From Acidobacteriota bacterium (lineage in GTDB: Bacteria > Acidobacteriota > Terriglobia > UBA7540), in the NCBI GenBank assembly GCA_021838785.1, contig JAKCCV010000005.1, forward strand, positions 99,816 through 163,815: DNA of 64,000 nt, given 5' to 3'. Shown here one piece after another: positions 26,587 through 33,284 of this stretch; the stretch's first letter is position 1; each line of letters begins with the position of its first letter. The position numbers and the translations under genes are program-made. A model generated the notes under the pieces. It had not been told where the DNA came from, ran no database searches, and worked only from the letters and a program-made list of their open reading frames with translations.

Positions 26587-27405
26587 TTACTGGATGACAG
26601 GCTTCGAGGCCAGCAGGCGCTTGCGCCAGCCCTGCAAGATCCCCAAAATGTCATCGATCGCTTGAGCGGGTGGCACATCATTGTCATCCACGCGCTTGCT
26701 CAGTCGCAGGTCTTGATCCACCAAGCCGAACACACGGTCACTGACAGCCCACTCGTCCCGCGTGGCGCAGCAGCCAGGAGCTTTCTGTAGCTCGCGGATT
26801 GAGCGGATCGCCTCACTGCGAGACTCATTGCTTTCCAACGCCACGTTGAGCATCTGGATTGCCGTTTCGATGCTGTGGTAGGCCAGCTTGCGCCGGTGCA
26901 GGATGCCTTGCACGAGCTGCTCGTCACCTGCCGAAGAGCCGTCCGCGAAGATCGCCGCGCCGAAAAGCTTCTGGACGGACATTCCGGGCCTCAAGCACGC
27001 GGCCACTGCCTCCTTGTCAAAGAGGAGCGGCTTCGTCTGTCCCGGCTGGATCGCATACAAGTGCCAGCCCCCTATGGCCACGTGCCAGGGGTTCCTCAGC
27101 GTTCCAAAGGCCGAGTTCCACGCAGAATCGTCCCAACTAGTGTTAATCTCCGGCCCCCTTGGATCTCGTGGAGTTGCGCGAGCCGGGCAGCGAAGCGCCA
27201 GTCCGGTAAGGGGCTGGCTCGAGTTGTTGGTCACCGCGAGCATCTGCGCGCCGTAGCGGAAGGTGCGGACCGCAAGGGTAACGGGCGGACTTTGGGCCGG
27301 CGAAGGCGGGACAAAGAGCAAGACCAGTACCGGCAGCGGAGAAAACCTCTTGTTCGTCTCCTCCTCCCCATTTTCGACTAGCTGGGTCGGCCCGTCCTCA
27401 ACCAT
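26587..27405 (-). CDS. Secreted protein of unknown function, paralogue of the 27435-28178 gene
   Basis: A 272-residue protein. A hydrophobic stretch (LPVLVLLFVPPSPAQS, residues about 24-39) looks like a signal peptide. The mature half contains GAAIFADGSSAGDEQLVQGI, LHRRKLAYHSIETAIQML and, later, a Cys pair (PGCCATRDEW). The ADGS-x-x-GD and R-K-x-AY-x-x-I-x-x-AI pattern recurs in the next gene, so the two are diverged duplicates. A TATAAT lies at 27414-27419 on this strand, about 10 nt before the ATG, hinting at a leaderless transcript or a later start. Function unknown. Confidence 0.65.
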   Translation of the reverse strand: MVEDGPTQLVENGEEETNKRFSPLPVLVLLFVPPSPAQSPPVTLAVRTFRYGAQMLAVTNNSSQPLTGLALRCPARATPRDPRGPEINTSWDDSAWNSAFGTLRNPWHVAIGGWHLYAIQPGQTKPLLFDKEAVAACLRPGMSVQKLFGAAIFADGSSAGDEQLVQGILHRRKLAYHSIETAIQMLNVALESNESRSEAIRSIRELQKAPGCCATRDEWAVSDRVFGLVDQDLRLSKRVDDNDVPPAQAIDDILGILQGWRKRLLASKPVIQ

Positions 27406-27434
27406 GCAGCCTGATTATAACCCGTGTTAGCAAC

Positions 27435-28178
27435 TCACGGTCCAATGACGGACGGTTTGGCCTGATACAGGCGCTGCCGCCATTGGGCCAGTTGGTGGAC
27501 CGCCAGTGGGATCAGTGTGCGCAGAGGCGTGGGGCCGCGCCCGAGCAGTGTCGAGTGCTGAAGATTGAACCAAACCTCATCAAAGGGCATGCTTCCGATA
27601 AGCCCCTGATAGTGCTGCCGGCAGCACCTCAGCGCCTGCTGCTTAAGCGCCGCGAAGCGGGCGACCAGTTGCTGGCGCGTCTCGCCCGAAGCCTGCGCCG
27701 ATTGAAGCTCCCGGATGGCCACGCCGATATTTTGATACGCAGTTTTTCTGTCCGCAATGATCCTTTGAACCCAGCTCGGGTCGCCGAAGGTCGAACCGTC
27801 GGCAAAGACGGCGGCCTCAAGGGTCACCTTGGGCGGCGACACGACCCCACCGGGGCCAACCACCCCGCCGAAAGTGAGCCGGTGCGTGTCGCCGGGCATG
27901 ACCTCCTGGTCTCGGGGATTGAGCACGGAGTCCACAATGCGGATGCTGTGCGGGTGCGGCGCGGCCACACCCGGCAGCGTCAGCTCGATGTAAACCGCGA
28001 ACGCCGTCATCGGCTCCTGAGAGCCGTTGGTGAGCGCAAGTTGGACCCTGCCGCCCGAAAGCCGTGTCAGCTTGGCCGCTGCCGGCGGCAGGTCCGGCGC
28101 GCGCGCCGGACCTGCCGCGGCCCCGCCCAGAAGTGTAGCCACGACCGCCCCAACACGAAATGCCCTGCGCAATCGCAT
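27435..28178 (-). CDS. Secreted protein of unknown function, paralogue of the 26587-27405 gene
   Basis: From the ATG at 28178 (GGAGG just upstream) the protein is 247 residues with a clear signal peptide (RVGAVVATLLGGAAAGPARA). The first part is a beta-rich domain (RVQLALTNGSQEPMTAFAVY). Next comes LEAAVFADGSTFGDPSWVQR then IIADRKTAYQNIGVAIRELQ, which aligns with the neighbouring gene, and a Cys pair (LRCCRQHY). The frame can be opened to 28289, but that overlaps the upstream gene. It probably forms an operon with the genes on either side. Function unknown. Confidence 0.7.
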   Translation of the reverse strand: MRLRRAFRVGAVVATLLGGAAAGPARAPDLPPAAAKLTRLSGGRVQLALTNGSQEPMTAFAVYIELTLPGVAAPHPHSIRIVDSVLNPRDQEVMPGDTHRLTFGGVVGPGGVVSPPKVTLEAAVFADGSTFGDPSWVQRIIADRKTAYQNIGVAIRELQSAQASGETRQQLVARFAALKQQALRCCRQHYQGLIGSMPFDEVWFNLQHSTLLGRGPTPLRTLIPLAVHQLAQWRQRLYQAKPSVIGP

Positions 28179-28251
28179 GTTGCACCTCCGCTCCCGCGGT
28201 GGTCCCGGGCACGGCACCCAACCGCTACCGAAGGCCTCCGGCGCTGAGTTG

Positions 28252-28824
28252 TCAACAGCCCTGGCTGATGTAGTCCTCGTAGTCATCAATGTACCAGCTC
28301 ACGTAGCTCCCCGTCTGCACATACGGGCTGGTGTTCAGATCCTGGACGCCGGTGCCCCCACAGGCCCCGCTGGTGCAGTTGGCCCAGTTAACGCTCTCAG
28401 CGTTGTACATATCGAAGTAGCCGTACACGTTTGTCTCGTCACCGCTCATGTTTGAGTCATAGAAGCCGTTAACGGAGGCCCCGGGAAATGTGCTGCAATC
28501 GCAGTCTGTGTAGGTGGGGTAGCACACGCCCGAAAGGCTGTAGAACTCCGTCTGTAGGCAGTACGCGCCCCCGTCGTATTCAAGGCCCCATTGCAGGGTG
28601 ACGCTTGTGTTCCCGCACTCATCGGTCCCGGAACAAGAACTGTCGTCTTCGAGATAGTTCAGAATTTCATCGAGGCACGGCTCCTGGCCGAGGGAGCCCG
28701 AGTCGAGCGAGCCGCACCCTGCGCTGGCGCAAATCTGACCTCGCGCTCTCGGCGCCGAGAGCGCCCACGCCCCCCAGATTGTCAACAGCGTTGCGGCCGT
28801 TACGGTTGCCGATTTGAGTATCAT
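28252..28824 (-). CDS. Secreted cysteine-rich protein of unknown function
   Basis: From the ATG at 28824 (AGGAGG nearby) it is 190 residues with a signal peptide (ATVTAATLLTIWGAWALS). The mature part is acidic and rich in Cys, Asp, Tyr, Ser and Gly, with blocks such as ICASAGCGSLDSG, CSGTDECGNTS, YTDCDCSTF and CTSGACGGTG. More than a dozen cysteines suggest a disulfide-stabilised extracellular protein. It is the first gene of a three-gene run with two secreted paralogues. No known family recognised. A short-repeat adhesive or toxin-like role would be speculation. Confidence 0.6.
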   Translation of the reverse strand: MILKSATVTAATLLTIWGAWALSAPRARGQICASAGCGSLDSGSLGQEPCLDEILNYLEDDSSCSGTDECGNTSVTLQWGLEYDGGAYCLQTEFYSLSGVCYPTYTDCDCSTFPGASVNGFYDSNMSGDETNVYGYFDMYNAESVNWANCTSGACGGTGVQDLNTSPYVQTGSYVSWYIDDYEDYISQGC

Positions 28825-28978
28825 GGGAGGCCCTCCTGCGAAGCGAGGTCCCCCGACCGACCCGAGCAACGCGATCATATCAGTAAGGGGGGGTAAGTGT
28901 CAAGAGATATATTTACTTCGAAATTTAAAGATCGCACGACAAGAGGTCACGAACGCGACTCGCATCGTGACACGGGGG

Positions 28979-29206
28979 TCAGAGCCGAGGGCTGGTTTTG
29001 CGGCGCGGGCGATCGAGGCGGTGCGAAATGCGGCGCAAGGAAGGATAAGGATTGGGCTGCTCGCGGAGCCGGTCGAGCGCGCCTTCGGCGAATTCGGCGG
29101 CCCTGGCAAAATCGCGCTCGCGGTGCTCGTAGTAAATCGCCAGTTGCTCGTAAGCTGCGATTGAATCCGGCGTTTCCCGACGGACCATTTCCCGCCACAG
29201 TTCGAC
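28979..29206 (-). pseudogene. C-terminal remnant of a helical, TPR-like protein
   Basis: The minus strand reads VELWREMVRRETPDSIAAYE, QLAIYYEHRERDFARAAEFA, then EGALDRLREQPNPYPSLRRI and a stop. The AYE.LA.YYEHRERD..RA pattern resembles the helical C-terminus of a YprB-type RNase H-like protein family seen in several soil phyla. No start or catalytic domain remains. The family name is tentative. Confidence 0.5.
29007..29083. repeat. 77-bp tract shared with 26482-26560
   Basis: GCGATCGAGGCGGTGCGAAA begins both copies, and GGAGCCGGTCGAGCGC ends both. The first copy has CAAAAAGG where this one has CAAGGAAGG. In the first locus it is joined to a transposase fragment, in this one to the TPR-like remnant, so a breakpoint lies at the left edge. 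Confidence 0.7.
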
Positions 29207-29248
29207 GGCGGCGGGGCCTCAACAACAAACGCACGTCTATCAAGTGAA

Positions 29249-29439
29249 GAGCGGGGTAGCGCAAAGGTAGCCGTGGTTTGGCTTCCTTTGCGGCTCTTGG
29301 TTTGGGATTGGCGGCGAGCCGTGCTCCAGGCTTTTCCGCAATCCCTTGCCCAAGAGGCTCATTCCAGCACCTCTTCGGTCACACTCGATTGCCTTCCTAT
29401 GACGCCGAGTTTAGCACTCGGCGCGGCGGCGTCAAGGCG
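29249..29439 (-). repeat. 191-bp repeat A, minus copy (partner at 5708-5898)
   Basis: Same length as the plus copy and about 98% identical by eye, in inverted orientation. It includes hairpin copy H7 at its left edge (29249-29294). The sequence beyond the hairpin (29208-29248) instead matches the tract following copy H2 at 8776-8818. Confidence 0.85.
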
Positions 29440-29618
29440 CTCTCATTTGCAGAATGGGCTATTTCTTTGCCCAATGCGCTACGGCGCCACTTGAAAAGCG
29501 CGACGCCGAACGGGGCGTGAAAGGCGCGAGTCAATTCGGATGTCTTGCGACAGGTGCCCAGAGCCGGCGAGGGCAACGCTTCGCATCTCAAAACGGTTGT
29601 GCCTTGGGAAAATGAGGG

Positions 29619-30131
29619 CTAAATAAACATGGGGTCGTCCGAGGTGGTGTCGCGGGCTGCTGAAGCGGGTCGGCGGGAAAAGAGAAACCCCAGCCCGGAA
29701 CGAATCCCTTTGACCAACGCGGAGATTTCCGCGATGGGCGCCACGATGCTTTTCTGAATCAGGGTGGTGGTGGTATCAACCTTCTCCAGGACATCGGTGA
29801 TGGCCTGGTCCACGCGGCTCATCTCCAGGCGGGTTCGCTCGGCGAGCTCCCCGGCAAGCGAGTCTATGGAGGCCACGCGCTCCCGCAAGACGCGGCTGGC
29901 CTCGGCAAGATTGCCGGTCACGGCCGCCAACGGCTGGCGCGAGTCGGCGAGGATTTCCGTGAGGGATTGCGCCAGCGGGCCGAATTGCTCGCGCAAGTTG
30001 TCGCGGCTCTGCCGGATTTCCTTTTGAATTTGCTCGGCGACCCGATAAATGCCCCACAGGGCGGCGGCTTGGAGGGCAATCGCCGCCGCGGCGATCGCAA
30101 TAAACACGGTCAGCAAAGCATCGTGCCCCAT
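29619..30131 (-). CDS. Membrane-anchored coiled-coil protein (DUF948-like)
   Basis: A 170-residue protein with one N-terminal membrane helix (LTVFIAIAAAAIALQAAALW) and then a long heptad-rich region (about residues 35-145, IQKEIRQSRDNLREQFGPLA). The topology and its position after a YtxH-domain gene fit the DUF948/YtxH pairs linked to envelope stress. The end (GLGFLFSRRPASA) is short and basic. The role is unknown. The two genes probably form one transcript. Confidence 0.7.
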   Translation of the reverse strand: MGHDALLTVFIAIAAAAIALQAAALWGIYRVAEQIQKEIRQSRDNLREQFGPLAQSLTEILADSRQPLAAVTGNLAEASRVLRERVASIDSLAGELAERTRLEMSRVDQAITDVLEKVDTTTTLIQKSIVAPIAEISALVKGIRSGLGFLFSRRPASAARDTTSDDPMFI

Positions 30132-30173
30132 CGTTCCATCCCTCCCTGTCTGAAGCGCCTTCCGTCGGCCGCC

Positions 30174-30470
30174 TCAGCGCGACTTCGTTTTTTCTTCCTG
30201 ATAAGCCTGCTTGCCGGCTTCAAGCGCCGCCGAGAGCTGCTCTTTTTGCTTGGCCACCACGTCCTTGGCCTTGTCAACATACTCTCCGGCTTGACGGCGA
30301 TATTCGCGCCCTTTGGCCGAAATCAGGTCGCGCCCTTCGCCCGCTCTTTGCGAGAGGTAGTCGCGCGTCTCCTTTCCCGACCTCGGCGCAAACAAGAGCG
30401 CCAAAATGGCGCCGATGCCCGCTCCCGCCAAAAAGAATGCGAACTTGGAACTGCCATCGTTTTCACTCAT
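30174..30470 (-). CDS. YtxH domain protein
   Basis: A 98-residue general-stress-type membrane protein. The N-terminus has a glycine-rich membrane helix and the family signature FFLAGAGIGAILALLFAPRS followed by GKETRDYL. The rest is a charged helix (RREAGEYVDKAKDVV type). A GAGG site lies ahead of the ATG, and TACAAT about 70 nt upstream may be its -10 box. It precedes the coiled-coil gene by 42 nt. Confidence 0.85.
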   Translation of the reverse strand: MSENDGSSKFAFFLAGAGIGAILALLFAPRSGKETRDYLSQRAGEGRDLISAKGREYRRQAGEYVDKAKDVVAKQKEQLSAALEAGKQAYQEEKTKSR

Positions 30471-30914
30471 GGTTACCTCCGCGAGAATGCGTTTTTTCTC
30501 ATCCGGCTGCGATCCCCTTGCTGTCCCGGCATAATGCCAGCCCGGAATTGTAAAGTCCGACCCAAACCTAACCCGACGGCTAAATCCTCCACGCCCAAAA
30601 CCTCGGACCTATCCCACAGCTTCACGCTTCAAATTCCATGAGTTGCTTGGCGTATTGGCCAATTGGGATTTGGCCCCTGCCTAAGCAACATGACCTCACG
30701 TCCCGCAAGGTCAATCATGGAGCCTTCTTGCCCATCCTCGGCCGGCCCTCCCGGTCCGCGGCCCACAGAGCGTAACCTCCCGGAAGACCCCGCTAGCTGT
30801 CCTTGTGACAGCACTAAATGACCACTCCATATCCTATTCAATCACGGCTTAATAGAGTTGTCAAGTCTTTGTTTAAGAATGGATTATTGTTATACCGGCC
30901 AACCGGTCTATATA
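30471..30914. other. 444-bp intergenic region between uvrC and ytxH
   Basis: No gene seen. It holds a candidate structured RNA (30642-30713, listed separately), a possible -10 box for ytxH, and an AT-rich tail from about 30800. Just after the uvrC stop a small hairpin, ACCGG-CCAA-CCGGT near 30894-30908, is a weak terminator candidate. Confidence 0.5.
30642..30713 (+). ncRNA. Candidate structured RNA, locus 2 (strand unproven)
   Basis: Outer stem GTTGCTT (30642-30648) with AAGCAAC (30683-30689), inner stem GGCCAA (30657-30662) with TTGGCC (30670-30675), and a following hairpin TGACCT (30691-30696) with AGGTCA (30708-30713). The plan mirrors 2637-2706, with GCTTGGCGT and AAGCAACATG conserved and the inner and third stems replaced by other complementary pairs. 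Flanking genes run on the minus strand, so a plus-strand RNA would stand alone. Confidence 0.35.
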
Positions 30915-32723
30915 TTATCCAGCGGCCTGACGATGGAAATAGGAAACGATATTCTCCGCTTGATTTTGAGTGACCACTTGGCACAACTCGTCCTTGGATA
31001 GTTCCTTAACCCTTTCCAGGCTGCCAAAGTGCTCCAGCAGTCGCTGAGCGGTGCGCGAGCCGATGCCCGGGATGGCAACCAGCTCGGAGGTCAAGGTTTG
31101 GCGATTCCGGCGAGAGCGATGGAAACTTATGGCAAAGCGATGGGCTTCGTCGCGGATCTGCTGAATCAGGTGGAGGGCGGGCGAATGCCGGTCGAGGACG
31201 ACCGGTTCATTTTCGCGGCCATAAACATAGATGATTTCCTCTTTTTTGGCGATGCTGGCGAGCGGTTGATTGATAATCTCCAGGCTATTCAGAGCCTCTG
31301 CCGCGGCATGGAGTTGCCCGATGCCGCCGTCAATCAGAATCAAATCAGGCAGATGCTTTTTCTCGTTGAGCAGGCGGCGATAGCGCCGTCCCACGGCTTC
31401 CTTGAGGCTGGCAAAGTCGTCGTTTTGCGGGACGGTTTTAATGATGAATTTGCGATACGCCGATTTTTCCATGCCGTCTTTCTCCCACACCACCATCGAG
31501 GCGACGATTTCGCTGCCCTGAAAGTGCGACACATCAAAGGCTTCAATGCGGCGCGGGGGAGAGGGCAAATCGAGCGCCTCCGTCAAGGCTTCAATCATTT
31601 CGCGGCTGGGCGGCTTGAGGACGCGGAAGCGGCGATCAAAGGAGTGGCGGGCATTGCGGGCCACGAGTTCCAAGAGCGCGCGCCGGCGGCCGGCTTCCGG
31701 GGGGACAATGCGCACTGCGCGTCCGCGTTTGTCGCTGAGCATTTCCTCGAGCAGGGGGCGATCGTCGAAGTCGGCGGGCACGTAGATTTCCGACGGCAGA
31801 TAGGGTTGATCGAGATACACCTGGCGGACCAAGGCGGAGAAGATGTTGCCGAGGTCGGGTTCCTCCAAGTCTTCCCAGAAAAATTCGCGGCGATCCACGG
31901 TGCGTCCGCCCCGCAGGTGGAAAAGGTTCACGGCCATCTGCGATGCTTCTCGGTGGAACCCAAAGACATCGAAATCGTCCCCGGAAACTGCGGCCATTTT
32001 TTGTCTTTCGCGGAGTTGCTCGATGGTGGAAAGCTGGTCGCGGTAGCGCGCCGCTTCCTCGAAGTGCTCGAGCTCCGCCGCCTTCATCATGCGCTCGTGG
32101 AGTTCGCGGATGAGGTCGCTTTCCCGGCCTTCGAGCAGCAGCCGCACGTCGCGGACAGCTTCGGCGTAGCGCTCTGGTGTCGTCAAGCCGGCCACACACG
32201 GGCCGAGGCAGCGGTGGATGTAATACTGAAGGCAAGGGCGGGGGTGCGAGCGCGTCAAGTCCACGCGGCAAGAAGGAATCAGAAAGCGGCGATGGATCAG
32301 ATCCACCACGCGGTAGGCGAGGCGCGCGGGAAAATAGGGGCCGTAGTACCGAGAGCCGTCTTTGCGGAGGCGCCGCGTCACATAGACGCGGGGGTAGCGC
32401 TCGCCCAAGGTAAGTTGGATGTAAGGATAGGTTTTGTCGTCGCGGAGCAGGACGTTATAGCGCGGCTTAAATTGTTTGATGAGGTTGTTTTCAAGCGCCA
32501 ACGCTTCTTTCTCGTTGTCCACCAAGATGAATTCAAGATCGCGCGCCAGGTTGAGCAGGCGCTCGTGTTTCTCGTCGCCCGGCTGGAAGTAAGAGCGGAC
32601 ACGGGCCTTGAGGGATTTGGCTTTGCCGACGTAAATGGGCTGTCCGGCTTCATCCTTGAAGATATACACGCCGGGGCGAGCGGGAAGGGCGTCGGCTTTG
32701 GGTCGAAGGGGATGGTCCGCCAC
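30915..32723 (-). CDS. uvrC: Excinuclease ABC subunit C
   Basis: Makes the two incisions in nucleotide-excision repair after UvrAB damage recognition. The 602-residue protein has an N-terminal GIY-YIG nuclease (RPGVYIFKDEAGQPIYVGKA), a UVR helix pair near residue 210 (MKAAELEHFEEAARYRDQL), the RNase H-like C-terminal nuclease (IEAFDVSHFQGSEIVASMVV, LILIDGGIGQL) and a helix-hairpin-helix end (LVAIPGIGSRTAQRLLEHFG). All expected domains are present. uvrA lies 4.7 kb away on the same strand. Confidence 0.97.
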   Translation of the reverse strand: MADHPLRPKADALPARPGVYIFKDEAGQPIYVGKAKSLKARVRSYFQPGDEKHERLLNLARDLEFILVDNEKEALALENNLIKQFKPRYNVLLRDDKTYPYIQLTLGERYPRVYVTRRLRKDGSRYYGPYFPARLAYRVVDLIHRRFLIPSCRVDLTRSHPRPCLQYYIHRCLGPCVAGLTTPERYAEAVRDVRLLLEGRESDLIRELHERMMKAAELEHFEEAARYRDQLSTIEQLRERQKMAAVSGDDFDVFGFHREASQMAVNLFHLRGGRTVDRREFFWEDLEEPDLGNIFSALVRQVYLDQPYLPSEIYVPADFDDRPLLEEMLSDKRGRAVRIVPPEAGRRRALLELVARNARHSFDRRFRVLKPPSREMIEALTEALDLPSPPRRIEAFDVSHFQGSEIVASMVVWEKDGMEKSAYRKFIIKTVPQNDDFASLKEAVGRRYRRLLNEKKHLPDLILIDGGIGQLHAAAEALNSLEIINQPLASIAKKEEIIYVYGRENEPVVLDRHSPALHLIQQIRDEAHRFAISFHRSRRNRQTLTSELVAIPGIGSRTAQRLLEHFGSLERVKELSKDELCQVVTQNQAENIVSYFHRQAAG

Positions 32724-32835
32724 GGTGGTTCGTCAAGCTCCTCTTTTTCTATTATCGCGCAAGATGGTGCCGGCGGAAGTGGGCCGCGAGCTTTGCAATG
32801 GGAAAAGGAGGGTGGCGTTGCCCGGCCGGGCAGAG

Positions 32836-33255
32836 TCACTTGGCGGCGTTGGGGCTGGGAGAGTCCAAGTAATCGCGCAAAATCTGGGTGGCTCGCTCGG
32901 CGTCGGATTCCGAAACCAACAAAGGGATTTGGAGAAAGGGAAGCAGCTCGATGGAAGATTGGCCGGGAAGGATGACCGGGATGCCCTGAGCCTCAAGTAC
33001 ATTGCGCGCCAGCTCGGCGTCGAGGACGGCCGTCGGGCCGCTGAAGGTACGAACCCGCACGGTCTTTATCGGTGGCGAATCGTCGGCGTCTCCAGCGCCC
33101 ACCAAAGAACGCAGCCAGTTGCCCAAAAGCCCCGCCGGATGCTCGACGGGTGACGGCTCCTGGGGCGGCGCGCCTACCAGGAGCTTGCCGCCGCAATCCT
33201 CGCAGGCGGTGGTGCCCTCAACGTATTCCGTCATGCACTTGGGGCAATAGGGCAT
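32836..33255 (-). CDS. Zinc-ribbon DUF2007-like protein
   Basis: A 139-residue cytoplasmic protein. The ATG at 33255 follows a GAGAGGAG site and starts MPYCPKCMTEYVEG, with a second Cys pair CEDCGG, giving a zinc ribbon. The C-terminal part (TAVLDAELARNVLEAQGIPV, then LLVSESDAERATQILRDYL) resembles the DUF2007 signal-transducing ACT/PII-like fold. The frame extends upstream to 33513 but there overlaps the GH97 gene. Role unknown. Confidence 0.8.
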   Translation of the reverse strand: MPYCPKCMTEYVEGTTACEDCGGKLLVGAPPQEPSPVEHPAGLLGNWLRSLVGAGDADDSPPIKTVRVRTFSGPTAVLDAELARNVLEAQGIPVILPGQSSIELLPFLQIPLLVSESDAERATQILRDYLDSPSPNAAK

Positions 33256-33284
33256 TGCGGCTCCTCTCCAAGTATAGCCTTGAA

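Larger units (their letters stand above)
28825..29618. other. 794-bp repeat-rich stretch with a gene remnant
   Basis: No intact gene. It holds a TPR-like C-terminal remnant (28979-29206, minus strand), a tract at 29007-29083 that recurs at 26482-26560, hairpin copy H7 (29249-29294) and repeat A minus copy (29249-29439). The last 180 bases show nothing I can name. Confidence 0.6.

Noticed and set aside
31029..32975. Long plus-strand open frame of 648 codons
   Set aside because: It is the antisense of uvrC. The translation has no domain or signal, and uvrC is complete with all its motifs.
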